From Stictocephala bisonia (taxonomy: Eukaryota; Arthropoda; Insecta; Hemiptera; Membracidae): a stretch of DNA of 64,000 nucleotides. The notes under the pieces were generated by a model, which ran no database searches, was not told the origin of the DNA, and worked only from the letters and a program-made list of their open reading frames with translations. The DNA is taken from NCBI GenBank assembly GCA_035578905.1, contig JAQJVL010000084.1, forward strand, positions 789,001-853,000. Reading direction: 5' to 3'. Each line of letters begins with the position of its first letter. The stretch's first letter is position 1. The translations under genes and the position numbers were made by a program. Below, in pieces: positions 51,326 through 62,746 of the stretch.

Positions 51326-51662
51326 TTAAGAGAGAACTCACTGCTCTGCCTCATGTATGCCTTGATGACATTCCCCAGTACAGAGTTTCCTATCAGCTCT
51401 CTGGCCCAGAGGATCATGTCTGCAGCAGTAACTGAGTCAAGGCGCAGAGTGCGACAGGGCATACTGGAAGCACTAGCAGCACTTGCACAGTTCCTTCCAA
51501 CTTCCCATTTACGCCTTGATGAAAGAGATTTCACACCCTTACAGTTGGAAGACCTTGATTTCTTCATGAATGCTCTACACACTCGACTCATTAGAAAGGT
51601 GCTTCCTTCTGTGTCTCCTGATGGCCTTATCCTCTATGGACTTCATATCCCCATGAGTCATG
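51326..51662 (+). CDS. TOGARAM1: TOGARAM1 orthologue, exon c (end of TOG domain)
   Basis: The exon starts in phase 0 after CTGAACTGTTGCAG and ends in phase 1 at CATG|GTAAGT, 337 nt. The product includes LRENSLLCLMYALMTFPSTE, TESRRRVRQGILEALAALAQ, LHTRLIRKVLPSVSPDGL and LYGLHIPMSHG. These match in order the vertebrate TOGARAM1 pattern ...CICSLLTYPSEDF, DSKRRVRQAALEAFAVLA, VQARLARKTLPRL and EYAVLMPSS (recalled). The RRVRQ...LEAL.ALA block is the diagnostic last helix pair of this TOG domain. This exon is the strongest evidence for the gene's identity. Confidence 0.93.
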
Positions 51663-52325
51663 GTAAGTAGATAAGATTCATTAACAGTCATTATAATCAA
51701 TATACGGTAATTCTAAAGAAGAGTTGAGTCTCTCCTCGCCTGGGGAAAGTGCCAGTGGTACTGAAAATGTTTGTTGTTTATTTATGTGTTTTCCTCCGCA
51801 CGTTATTGGTGGGCTTACCTTCTAAGGAAATTTTGCTCATGTCCTATCTCTCCTATTATACTAATTCCTAGGCTATAGTGTGCCCTATAGCATAACCTAA
51901 AAATAATTAGAATTAAAATATGTTTTTTTTGTACAGGCATCAGGTTTTCATGAATTAAATTAATGTGTTGTGTAATATAGCTCCTTCAGAGATATGTTTC
52001 CAAGAGGAAACTATTAAAAATATTCAACAAAGTCTTATGTGCTATGAAGCTTCCCACTACAGAAGAGTTTCCACACCAGAAAGGACAATTAAAATCTTGG
52101 AACCCTCACTTACGTTCAGTTTAGTAATTAAATGTGACACAGTTCTTTTCCACTGTCAACAAGGTATATTTCTAGAAAATGATTGAGTGACCGAATAAGA
52201 TTCTCATATCCAATCCCACAAATTGTGTAGTTTGAATGAACCTTCTTTGTAAGGAATGGATTTTCCTGAATAATATATGATTTGGTGTGGTGATTTATAA
52301 ATACTGTAATTTTAATGAGGAATGA
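51663..52325. other. Intron sequence, nothing recognised
   Basis: Open frames of 73-79 codons here are not recognised. Confidence 0.45.
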
Positions 52326-52415
52326 TACAATATCCGTCATGTGACTGTGGAGGAGATATCCAAACAATGGGCCACATAGTTGCAGATTGCCCTCTGCACT
52401 ATTTCTTAGAGTGAT
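52326..52415 (+). pseudogene. Non-LTR ORF2 zinc-knuckle fragment
   Basis: Encodes CDCGGDIQTMGHIVADCPLH, the C.CG...T..HI...CPL signature at the C-terminus of Jockey/CR1-like ORF2 proteins. Nothing else of the element is readable. Confidence 0.7.
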
Positions 52416-53809
52416 AAACTGTTATTCAGAGTTAGCGAGGCTGGTCATTTAGTTTTTTGACAGGAACAACTTTTTGACATAATATTAAAAATAATCTCCT
52501 TTAAACAATTGTATCGGTAGATTTGGTGGCTGACATAAGCATCATACGATATATATTATTGGAAACCACAGACCCAGGATTACTTAAGCCGGGGTGAGAA
52601 TAAATGGAAAACCTGTTTCATTATGTGCAAAATCAGGGCAAAAATTGCCTTTTTTACATTTAACCTTTAAGAATGGGTTTAAGTGTTCAACTCAAATTAC
52701 TGTAGGTAAGATGTTTCAGTGATAAAAGATGATTATTTGTATAATCTTTATTCAGATGGTGTAAGCTAAATGGCCACCATCAATTCTACTGATCACTACT
52801 GGATACGGCCTCTAGAGAGGAAGTTGAGGCCCCCATGAGCATATATTGTATGTTGACCTCAATAAAGTCACATAGTATATTGACCCATCTATACATTTGT
52901 TGATATAGATATTGCAAAACTAGAGATATGCCCATAATAAACTGTTAAGTAGTTGTTCTTTAGTAGTAAGACACTTGTCATCTCATCCAAATTCAGTCTT
53001 CAGTAATTAAATCTTTCTTGTTCACCTTCAAATATGTAAAAGATTTATTCGGCATATCATGTTTAAATTAGAAAATAACAAACAAATCAAAAATGGAAAC
53101 CAATGATGAAACTTTGTATAATAACAAAATTATGTGAACTAATTATACTCATTTATTTGTTAGTACCAATTTTAACATGTTAAAAGTGAAATTAATATAA
53201 TGTTTCAATTAAGAAAATACTATTTAAGCCTTGTTTCCATACATTCAAGTTCCAGACACAAGTCCCGTGATATGTGTCGAGAAAAATATTTACTATTTCC
53301 ATTCCTCATGGTACAAGTCCGTCATGGCGTGTGGCACATTTTTTCCCTGGCACTTGTCCCGCAACATATTGTAAACTTTTTTATCTGGCAATTTGTGCTG
53401 GCAAATATTGTGTAATTATGTCAAAAGTGAACTATCATCTTCCATTCACCATGTCTTTATATGTCATAAAGCCGCTCAATTTGTTCTTATGTAATTAAAA
53501 AACATTCCTAAGTGTTTTAGGACAAGATTTGATTTTTGATAGCAATTTGTGGCAGATTCCCAACATGTTCCAAGTGTAATAAAGCATGTATAATTTTTCA
53601 GCTATTATAAAACTCCTGTCGTTCTCAGGTGTTACGTACAACTTTAACTTTCTAATAAAAATATATATCTAAGAGTAAATCAAATCTCGTATAAGTATCA
53701 AACAACTTTTAAAAACCACAAACTTCCACTTTGAAAAGCCATGTCTAATTAGAAACTATGCAGTTACAAGTAATTGGAACAACAAACGTGAAAAACTTAT
53801 TAATCAATA
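52416..53809. other. Intron sequence, nothing recognised
   Basis: AT-rich without element ends that I could define. Confidence 0.45.
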
Positions 53810-54115
53810 GCCCCACCCACCCATACACAAATGGTGGTAATGATTACCCAACAGCCTCGTATCAATCAGCCAAACCTGAACTTCACCCATCCTCCCACAC
53901 ATACACGAACGATGGTATTAAACCACTTAAACACATGCAGTGGTATTGACCCACCCTCCCTCCCAGACACGTACAATGAAACTGACCCACTCACCCTACC
54001 AGACACGTAAAGTGCTAATGACCCACCCACCCTCCAAGACATGTATAATGGTACTGACCCACCTAATGATCCAAGTGCTAATGATCCACCTGCCCTACCA
54101 GACACGAATAGATCC
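53810..54115 (-). repeat. Dispersed G-rich minisatellite, locus 6 (degenerate)
   Basis: Seven or so diverged units of GTATTGACCCACCC...CAGACACGTACAATG type, in C-rich orientation. It is more diverged than loci 4 and 5, and some units have lost the CCC tracts. Confidence 0.85.
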
Positions 54116-54309
54116 CTTTAACAAGAGGCCTTAAAAATTGCCTCACACTTTACATAAAAATCAGGGATGGATTAGAATTTCAAGAATACCTCACAATTAT
54201 CTATGGGGAGATCTACATATGAAGTAGTTTGATTCTCATTCACATATTTTTGTAAGACATGCAAATATACACAGTAAATTAAGGTGAATTTATCTTAATA
54301 TATACTTTT

Positions 54310-55022
54310 CTTATGATGGAAAAATGTATTTTGCACCATCAGGGCCCTTATTTACAGGGGCCTGGTGTATGTGGGACTCGTACCCACTAAAAACCTATCG
54401 GTCCAGGCAAAATTCCCTGGACCCCCCTCATTGGGTTACTACTGCGGTTTTCTACCGTGGCTAGTAATGCCGGTGCCACATTGTATTTCATCTGCTTTGT
54501 TTGGCTTCAGCACCTTCTCTACATAAGCGGTTACGTTATTCCAGACTGCTAGGCTGAAGACCATTTGTCTAACAATAGTGTTCGGCCAGAGAGGGCCTAT
54601 GACTGTTTCAATCTCTCTTCTTCCTGCCTCCCACCTCAATATAAGAAGGTGTGTAGGGCGTCGTCATGCTCAGTGTACCCATACTAATAATCCAAGCTCT
54701 TGACTTTTCCCTTCTTCTTTAGACAAACATGAAAGAAGCCGTGGCCAGTGAGGAACTAAGTTAAGTACAAATTTACTTCCCCCGATTCCCTCTCCACTTA
54801 TTCTCGCAGGTAAATGATCAGCCATGCGGTCCATCTGCCTTTTGTCTCGTTCCGCCATTTTTCTTATCAGACATGGTGCATTCTCAGGCTTTGGTGCAGC
54901 TCATCGAAGATGTGCTTCCTTCATAAGCAAGCAAATCGGTGAGTGTTTCCCCTGCAAGCAGGATGACGGCTGGCTCTGGCACTGTTCTGTATTCAGATGC
55001 AATTCTCAACCTCCTTTGAACA
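54310..55022 (-). pseudogene. R1-like non-LTR retrotransposon ORF2 C-terminus, broken
   Basis: The minus strand encodes VQRRLRIASEYRTVPEPAV, then LLAGETLTDLLAYEGS, KFVLNLVPHWPRLL, and after stops LRWEAGRREIETVIGPLWPN and IVRQMVFSLAVWNNVTAYVE. This is the order found after the reverse transcriptase in R1/TRAS-type ORF2 (QR...R..SAYRTVS..A..V.AG..P..LL, and ...W...R..LE...GPL.P..IV..ML.S...W..V..F). Several stops and frameshifts show it is dead. The reverse transcriptase itself is not present. Confidence 0.82.
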
Positions 55023-55564
55023 GCTGCTTCCTTTTTTCCTGTTTTATACTTTATAGAATAGAATAGAATATAGTAGAATACATATAATAGAATACTTTAG
55101 GTTTTACCATATTGGGGCAGTTAAGAATCAAACTTGGAAAAAACCAAATATCTATTTTTATTTGCATTTTAAGAGACTGCTACATCTGGAACCATATTAG
55201 ATTTGATTCTAGATTGATTATAGATTTGATTAGGCTAATGTTAAATTCAAGTAAAGATTACAGCTTTATTTATGAACATACAATTTTAAACTTGAACTTT
55301 TTTGAAAGAGAACACATTGAGGGCTTCCTGAGATTAGATTTTAATTTTATTCTTTGATTTATTTTTGATATATTAATAACTTTTGTTCTAATTTAATATT
55401 TTTACAAAATTAACCAAACTAGTTAGGAAAAATCTATCTCAGGGGGTACTAGTCACACTAATTCTAAAAATAAAAAGCACATTAACATTTGAAATACATA
55501 TGATGAACAAATGTGGGCGTGAAACGTTTCAAGTAGAGTAATTTTCAATTGCAAAATGTGGGAG
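55023..55564. other. Intron sequence with small (GAATA)n run
   Basis: A short GAATA/AGAATA repeat lies at about 55054-55094. No gene recognised. Confidence 0.5.
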
Positions 55565-55577
55565 TCAGTTACTGATA

Positions 55578-55750
55578 ACTGGTGCTGCCTGGTGGCCAAG
55601 CGGGGCAGGGAGAGTCAACTGCACGACTCTTCAAATTACACAATGTTTTGGGGATGGACGGACAGAAGACAACCGGTCTTCTGATGGTCCACGGAACTGG
55701 AAGTAGTTCCAAAGTCATCACCAGGTAGAGGGTTGGAGGTTCAAGATTGA
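55578..55750 (+). mobile_element. Possible tRNA-derived SINE
   Basis: TGGTGGCCAAGCGGG (about 55590) fits a polymerase III A box and GGTTCAAGATT (about 55738) loosely fits a B box. The spacing, about 145 bp, is longer than in a tRNA. A GC-rich middle contains a short inverted repeat. No tail or duplication was identified. Confidence 0.3.
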
Positions 55751-55796
55751 TTAAATTATTCACTGCAGAAGACTGTTAATGTCATTTTTGTTTCAG

Positions 55797-55880
55797 ATAA
55801 TTATTCTTCAAATCAAAACAAAGATGTGACTAACGGGAATATGACCCCCTCTTTCAGTGTAGAGTCAATGAATGGTCAAG
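55797..55880 (+). CDS. TOGARAM1: TOGARAM1 orthologue, exon d (linker)
   Basis: An 84-nt exon in phase 1 at both ends. The acceptor is TCATTTTTGTTTCAG and the donor CAAG|GTAAGA. The product is a polar, Asn/Ser-rich linker (NYSSNQNKDVTNG...FSVESMNGQ) with no domain, as expected between the TOG domain and the GAD motif. It is supported by matching phases with exons c and e and by strong splice sites. The sequence itself is not conserved to my knowledge. Confidence 0.78.
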
Positions 55881-56344
55881 GTAAGATACTTCAACTAACA
55901 TTCTGTAGGAACCTTTAAATTCATTTTATTAACCCTATTAAAAGATGCTAGGTCAAATACATAATTTAATAAAAATTATGGAGATATAGGATTATACTCA
56001 TTTGAAATTTACGGCATCCAACATCTTATAGATACAGGCCTGTAAAGAGGGTATTAAGACTAAATCTGTCAGAAGGGCCTGGCCCCATCATGTTAGTTAA
56101 CATATTTTAGTATTATTGTTTGCAACTACAGTATTGCCTCGTTATTTAACATTCTGTTTTAACCGTCATACTCATCCCAAAAACAATAATGTAATAGATT
56201 GTTTGAAAATAATATAATCTGTTATCGTTTCCTAAGGAAACAAAAATTTATGTACCAAGTGAGGTTTTCCCAACCAGTGCACTTTTTTATTATTTACTAC
56301 ACTTGACTTTATGTTGAGAGAGGACTTTACTATGTGAGTAGGCT

Positions 56345-57010
56345 ATATCATTTTTGTCAATGTGGTTCTACTCGGCCTCACAGCCAGATGGACAATGTTT
56401 CCTTACTATCCAGATGTTATGCAGGAGTTGATGTGTAGTGGGAGATGGTTGGTACTGGAGTTCTATCCAGTGGTTTAACTTGTACTCGCAGCCAGATGCA
56501 CAATGTTTCCTTACTAACTAAGAATTGTGCAAGAGGTGATATGGAGTGGTTGTTAGCTGGTACCACTCACTTCGGTTCTGTTCAGTGGTTCTGCTCGGTT
56601 TCGCAGCCACATGGACAATGTTTCTTACTATTCAGTTGTTGTGCCGGAGCTGATGTGGAGTGGGTGATGGCAGGTACCAGAGTTCTGTCCACTGATTCTG
56701 CTAGGTCACGCAGCCAGATGAACAATGTTTCCTTTCTAACTAAGTGTTGTGCCAGAGCTGATGTGGAGTGGGTGATGGCTGGTCCAGAGTTCTATTCAGT
56801 GGTTCTGCTAGGTCACACAGCCAGATGACAATGTTTTCTTTCTAACTATGTGTTGTGCAGGATCTGATGTGGAGTGGGTGATGGCAGGTACTGGAGTTCT
56901 GTACACAGGTTCTATTTGGTCTCGCAGCCAGATGGACAAACCGGAGCTCTGTCTAGTGGTTCTGTTTGGTCTTGTAGCTAGATGGACAATGTTTCCTTAC
57001 TAACTAAGTG
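56345..57010 (+). repeat. Tandem array of partial copies of TOGARAM1 exon e with its acceptor
   Basis: Six diverged units with a period of about 108 bp (36 codons). Each contains the end of the intron (ACTAAC...TGTTGTGCAG), the first ~75 bp of exon e (GAGCTGATGTGGAGTGGGTG) and then GCAGCCAGATGGACAATG leading into the next unit. Unit junctions (CAGCCAGATG) lie near 56383, 56491, 56603, 56712, 56819, 56924 and 56976, and the functional exon follows at 57019. The unit near 56413 has an in-frame TAG, others have a mutated acceptor AG, and one is truncated. None contains the exon's 3' end or donor. Confidence 0.92.
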
Positions 57011-57018
57011 TTTTGTAG

Positions 57019-57142
57019 GAGCTGATGTGGAATGGGTGATGGCAGGTACCGGAGTTCTGTCCAGTGGTTCTGCTCGGTCTCGCAGCCAGATGGACAGTGC
57101 ACAAAGAGCTTTCATCTCACCTACAGACCAACACTCAAACAA
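57019..57142 (+). CDS. TOGARAM1: TOGARAM1 orthologue, exon e (GAD-x-x-W-x-x-AG motif)
   Basis: 124 nt, phase 1 to phase 2. The acceptor is GTGTTTTGTAG and the donor AACAA|GTAGGT. The product is GADVEWVMAGTGVLS, then SARSRSQMDSAQRAF and ISPTDQHSNK. In vertebrate TOGARAM1 a GAD..W.LAG segment follows the same TOG domain (recalled), which confirms identity and exon order. Partial copies of this exon precede it (56345-57010). This copy alone has the complete exon with a donor. Confidence 0.88.
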
Positions 57143-58222
57143 GTAGGTGTGTTCTCTGTGAATATAGAATAACGAAAGTTTGAATATGGTTACTAATAAC
57201 TAAAGCTTCTAGTCTCAGAGATACCACTGAGGACGCCACATTACAGCATGGGCGAAATGTTTGGTGATGTAAATATTGTAGATAACACCTTGACGGGTCG
57301 TTACCAGAAGGTTAATTATTAGTAATGACATTGGCCGCTTAAGCCTATGAAATTGAATATGATTGTTTTATACGTCGTGGATGTTAATTGGTGTTTCATA
57401 TTGTTAACATTTAACAGCAAAAATGTTTGATTATATTATATCACCTCCCCCCTCCTACTTTATTCAGATAAATCCAAATTTAAGCCAATTTTTATGCATT
57501 CAATATTCGGAAGATGAAAACTGTGAATTAGTTACTACTAAATTTACAAAAGGTTGTATAAATAGTCATTACTTTTGACATTCATTCAACTTTTTTTAGT
57601 CATTAATTAAACTTAGATACTGTCATACTGTGTAAAAATGGAGAATTCATCTGTATTTTCTGGTTTTTGCCTTTGCTTAAGCTATTCAACATCAATGGCT
57701 AACAGTACACAAATGTGGTAAGTCTGTTTAGGCAAAGATAAACAGCTGTGGTAATCACTATGTAAAAGATAATATTGATTTAAAAATCGTCAAAAATGTC
57801 ACATGTTACATTCACTCTTCTTACAAGACATTTTTGATGACTGTCAACATGCACAGTTTTAAAAATAACCAAAACTGCTGTCTGAAAGGGGTGAATGAGT
57901 TTTTCCTTTTTTAACGCTGACTGTGTGAAAAAAATATAGTGCAGCAAACTAGTAATAATAGAGTATACTATAATATAACTATTTTATTTCTATTAACTCA
58001 ATTATCTATGAATTAACTATGAACATGCTTTTTTTTTTTTTAATGAAAAATAGTGGATACATTATTATAATTTAGCTCTGTAATGTTGATCGACCAAACG
58101 AAATAAATTCTAATTACGATTGTGTAAATGTCTTAATTTATTGTTATGAATTGTAATATATCTACAAACTGAAATCTGTTTTTAAGGTATGATTTATACC
58201 ATTCTAGAATATATTTGTTTAC
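57143..58222. other. Intron sequence, nothing recognised
   Basis: AT-rich, no element boundary recognised. Confidence 0.45.
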
Positions 58223-58435
58223 TCAAAGAATTTTTAATTTATTTATTAATATGGAATGGTAAACACTATTAATTGCCTTCAATATGTTCATAAAGACTCC
58301 TATTGCGTTTTTATTATAATCGATAGAATCAATAATTGAGTCAATAAATGAGATAGCTTCTGTAGTTACTGATTTACTACTACAAAATCCATGTTGAATG
58401 ATATCTATTAAATTATTTTGTTGTAAATAATTCAT
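58223..58435 (-). pseudogene. Non-LTR reverse-transcriptase palm fragment, first
   Basis: Encodes QHGFCSSKSVTTEAISFIDS and GVFMNILKAINSVYHSILIN, the fragment where functional enzymes have GF...S...A and FLDLSKAFD.VDH..LL. The catalytic Asp of motif A is Asn here (MNI), and the second conserved Asp is also Asn, so the segment is inactive. Confidence 0.82.
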
Positions 58436-58559
58436 AAATTGATAATGGCAACTTTTTCATAAATATTTGATAATACATAGGTGGTAGTCTATAATTTAAG
58501 GAGTATTTTTTAAATAGGAAAAAAACATTTTAAATATGGTTCACAGAAACCACAATGTT

Positions 58560-58754
58560 TTATTTTGCAATAAGAATTTTATTTTTGACCCAATTAAAAG
58601 CCTTGCTCAGGTCACAATAAAGTCTTATAATCTTTTTTCTTCTACGATAAATGAATTTGTCTAAGTTATCCATAGCGTTAAACGTTGATTTCCATCTTAA
58701 AAATACAAAGGTGTTAGTTTGTTTCAGTACACATAGCTGTTTCTTAGTCGTCAC
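58560..58754 (-). pseudogene. Non-LTR reverse-transcriptase palm fragment, second
   Basis: Encodes STFNAMDNLDKFIYRRRKK and LYCDLSKAFNWVKNKILIAK, again motif A with the Asp kept (CDLSKAF). It covers the same domain segment as 58223-58435 but is a different sequence, so two elements of this class inserted side by side or were locally duplicated long ago. Confidence 0.78.
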
Positions 58755-59055
58755 TATTATAGCTAACTATTGAAATGACAATATGGATGTTAGGGAAGAC
58801 AGTATGTGAATTACAATAATGTTCGTAATTTTACTATATTACAATGTTTGAAATCAACTGCTTATAAATTTATGGAAAAATCCATTTCATTCTAATAATT
58901 TGTCTCCCTTCTGTAGATTCAGGCACAACATAAACCAACTGGCAACAATGTTGCTGATAAAGCTACTCTAGATCCTCTGACATCACTTACTTAGTAAAAA
59001 TAAGTATATATGCAGTGTTATGAATTCATTTTAATAAATTATTAATTTTTTCCAG

Positions 59056-59131
59056 ACCACAGTCCTGGGACAGTAATGGGATTACAGTGGCTGGAGTTTC
59101 TATAAATAGCTCTAAAGAATCATTTTCCAGT
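59056..59131 (+). CDS. TOGARAM1: TOGARAM1 orthologue, exon f
   Basis: 76 nt, phase 2 to phase 0. The acceptor is AATTTTTTCCAG and the donor CCAGT|GTAAGT. The product, PQSWDSNGITVAGVSINSS and KESFSS, is a polar Ser-rich linker with no domain. The phase matches exon e before and exon g after. Confidence 0.75.
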
Positions 59132-59174
59132 GTAAGTATTAAATAGTTGCTGCTCTAACTAGCACAATACAGTA

Positions 59175-59466
59175 CAGTCCCGCTAATCTGAACACGGCTA
59201 ATCCGAACATCCGGTTAATCCGAAGGCTCCGCAGCGAAAATTTTATAATTTTAAGGACAAAAATCGGTGAATATTTCAATATAAAACAGTGTAAACTCCT
59301 ACGCGCGTCGAGGAGTGGGAGTACAGTCCACGCGGCAAAAAAGCAGGCGCGTACACTCACATTACGACACAATAAACCCGTACTCCCGGTTCAAATTGTG
59401 ATTTCGCTGTTACTCTGACTAATCCGAACAGGGGTCAGTCTGATATTGTTCGGATTATCGGGACTG
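59175..59466. mobile_element. Pogo/Tigger-type MITE, 292 bp
   Basis: Ends CAGTCCCGCTAATCTGAAC and GTTCGGATTATCGGGACTG are inverted repeats flanked by TA (59173-59174 and 59467-59468). CAGT...TAATCCGAAC termini with TA duplications are typical of Tigger/pogo derivatives. Internal TAATCCGAAC copies recur near 59198, 59215 and 59420. There is no transposase. Confidence 0.92.
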
Positions 59467-59468
59467 TA

Positions 59469-61682
59469 CTTTAATATAATCATTATATATAAAATGTGCA
59501 GTGTGTAAAAGGGTATAGAAGAAAATGTAGTGGTTAAATTAAGCTTATATCTGCAGACAATGTCAACACTATATGCATGTCTGAACTTTAATTAAATGTA
59601 AATATTATATTCATATTTGAATATGCTCATGTACATTACATGAGCATGCCAGCACTTGTGGTGTTAATGCTTAAAACCGCTACTTGAGGGCAAAGTGTTA
59701 AAAGAGATTGTAGGGGAGAGGTTCTGTTCTCAGTCCTCTTAATATTAAACCGCAAACACTCAGTGGCTGCCATCTGTTTAAATACTACAAGAGAAGTGTC
59801 CATGTTGGATGGGAGGGGAACAAAATATCAGGCTTGTCAGTTAGATTAAAATCATACCAATATATTGTGGTTCAGATTCCACATAAAGCTGTAGTCCTAG
59901 TTCCTTAGCTACCCTAGCTATATTTTTATTATATACACGAGTGTTTTGCAAAATAGAAATTAATCTCTATATTGGCGTTATGTAAAGTTTAAATCTAAAT
60001 ATTTTCAAAAAGTGGAAATATTTGAACACAAATTACAGGATCTTTCTAAAGCAGGGTAAATTTCACATATAATAATGTTTAAATATTGTGTAGAATAGCA
60101 TAAATTCTTAAACAGTGCAATTTACTGTATACTCGCAGTTAAATTTTTTTATCTGTAGGATTAAATATGTATAAAATAAAACTAAGTAATTAAAAGTGTA
60201 GTTGAAAAAGGGTTTGGTATTTTCATATCTGTAAAGGAATTTATTTACAATTGATTAAGGACTGTTTAAGTTCAGCTTTAAATTTATCAGGTATAATGTA
60301 TATCTACCGAGTTAGTGCAACATTTATTATAATGAGTTCTCCATAGTGTTTATTCTTGTTACCTAGAAACCACTAACAAGAACGGTATTTAGTTATCAAC
60401 GATTGTCATAAAGTCAAGGTTACTATGGGTCACATGGGTATTGATTACATCTTTGTTGCTGTCCTAACCTCACTTTCTCACCAGACGTCTAGGGTGCACA
60501 GTATCAACCCCAATCACTCACCATGTTAACTTGCCAAGTAACAGCTACTGAGGTCCAAATATTATTTACTTCTTTTTGGGTAAGCAATTTCATATTTCTG
60601 TACATATATTATGGGGGTTTTTCATGATGATTTAAAATGTATTAAATAAATCTATACATTAGTATAGATGAAAAACCCTTGATGCACAATCAAGAACAAA
60701 AAATAAAATTCTTTACATATTGTTATGATAATTGTTAATATGCTAAAATACCCAAATATGATTAATTTTTTATTCTTTTTTTTTATGGTCACAGGAATCC
60801 TGATTATGTCAATGAATATTCAATATCATATATTCAAGTACTATCCCCGTGTGATCAAAAATAATCTCAACAAAAAAGCAATAAATAAGTATAATAATCA
60901 ATGTATTCTGTATTATCTCTGTGAGAACAAATTGAATGATTATACTAGAGTGATAAGGAAAATAACACGTTCTCATTTCAGTTATTTCATTACTCATTTA
61001 TTTGATGCAATCCAAAAAGTAACTACTTTTTTATTTTCAAATCCTGCTTCAGCAATCCAAATCATGTACCTGGCATCTTTTTAATTTTCCTCTAATCCCA
61101 ATTTTTAAAGAAATTTCTAAAGTTCATAAAAATTAAATGTATTCTCACTTATGTATAATAATACAAATTATTTAAACATAATTTTTAAGTTACTACAATT
61201 TTAGAATCAAAATAAATGAATCTATATAAAAGCTATACTTCTTCCTTTCAAGTAGCTCTTAAAATAATCTTTTATATACATGCATGTAATATATCTAATA
61301 AAATTATAATTTAAAATGTATAATTTGAGACAGATTTGACAAAAAATATCTATCGTCCAAACACTCACAATTATGAGAATGTAACTGATAATGAGCATAT
61401 CGGTACTTATTTTGCCATTTGTAATATTTTTTTAATTTGTATTATTAAATTTATTTATGAATTTAAAAAAAGTAGTATTTTGCGTAAAATATGAGTATAA
61501 TCAAGTTCATAAATTTCATTTGAATTGAATGCTATAAGATATGATATTTTGTAGGCCTATCCTTTATATCACAAAATATAGGTGTTTGTTTTTAAAATAA
61601 AGTTTGCTAATATGTTTGAAAAGACCAACAGGTCAATGCTTTGTAACTGGGTGACTTGACAGAGTGGTTGTCTTTGTTCCAG
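59469..61682. other. Intron sequence, nothing recognised
   Basis: AT-rich. The open frame 60725-61084 (119 codons) is hydrophobic and AT-biased, without recognised motifs, and I do not support it as a gene. Confidence 0.45.
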
Positions 61683-61746
61683 GACGACTCAAAGGGCAGC
61701 CAGGACACGCTTGGTGGGCCCAGACACACGCACCACTCCGCTTACG
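61683..61746 (+). CDS. TOGARAM1: TOGARAM1 orthologue, exon g
   Basis: 64 nt, phase 0 to phase 1. The acceptor is TTGTCTTTGTTCCAG and the donor TACG|GTAAGT. The product is DDSKGSQDTLGGPRHTHHSA plus Y, a polar linker. Reading through the donor would stay open to a stop at 61859, so intron retention would give a truncated protein. Its GC content is higher than the flanking introns. Confidence 0.75.
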
Positions 61747-61801
61747 GTAAGTCAGTAGGTGGCACCTACAGCATGTCTGATCAATACAGTGCACACATAT
61801 T

Positions 61802-61980
61802 ATGGGCAAAACTGAACAAATTGATGAGCATGAGCAAGCTAGTCATGATCGTTTCCTAAGGTTAGTTGAGCGTCAGGAAAAAAAACGTATTCTCGAAGCA
61901 AAGAAGGTTCACATTTTGGAGACACCTTCCAAAAATCATAAACCATATTCATACAATAAGTCGTATTTTCATGGTAAGTT
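61802..61980 (+). other. Coding-like open segment in intron, unassigned
   Basis: Encodes MGKTEQIDEHEQASHDRFLR, then LVERQEKKRILEAKKVHILE and a Tyr/Ser-rich end at CATG|GTAAGT, a good donor site. The charged, coil-like composition looks coding. The acceptors upstream (for example ATACAG before 61793) would give phase 0, which does not join exon g (phase 1). It may be an alternative exon, a remnant of another gene or a transposon piece. Confidence 0.3.
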
Positions 61981-62029
61981 TAGAATTAACCTGATTTTTT
62001 TTAAAGAATATAATATCATAAAAAATTAA

Positions 62030-62746
62030 TGTTATATTGAGATATTGTTCAATTATTTGATAAACATTATGCAAAGTATTACTAGTATTAATTTTTAGGA
62101 TTGTTATAGTAAAAATTAATTTAGTGTTTTAGACAGTTTCCCCAAATGTAATTATAATATGATTAAACCATCGAAAGGTAGACTTTGTGACAATAGCTAA
62201 AGCTGAGGTCATTTTAATATATGAAACTGATAAAATATATATTATAAAGTACTATTGGACAGGAAATGTTAATAGGTTTCAACATTACTTTCAACTGAAA
62301 ATTGTAAGGTTCAATTACTTTATTACTATTCTATAAGTATTATATCCCGATTAACATGAATTTATCAACAGATGGTAAAATAGTTCCCTCTTTTTTGTTA
62401 CGCCACCAATGTAATTTGCTAAACAACACAAGATTTGAACAATAGTAGCGGACAATTAGGATCTATTGTTAATTACTTCATTTGGTTGGTAAATAATTCA
62501 ATGATTTGTAACTGTAAAATGTAAATAAATAAAACATTGTCTAGTTTTCCTTTTTTCAGTACTCAGAACTGTTTATTAATTAACAGCGACATCAGTTTAA
62601 AAAAAATAATATTTTGTATTGAGAACGAACGTATCTTTAGAATATCTGCTTCTATTCAGCAGTATAAATAAATGTAAAACTTTTCAAAAAGACTACTAAT
62701 AAACTTCTGACGTTGCAATTTTTCCTTACTTTTCCATATTTTTCAG
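62030..62746. other. Intron sequence, nothing recognised
   Basis: AT-rich with no element ends recognised. Confidence 0.45.

Noticed and set aside
60725..61084. A 119-codon open frame in the TOGARAM1 intron
   Set aside because: It is AT-driven Ile/Asn/Phe-rich translation with no motif and no splice-site phase match to neighbouring exons.
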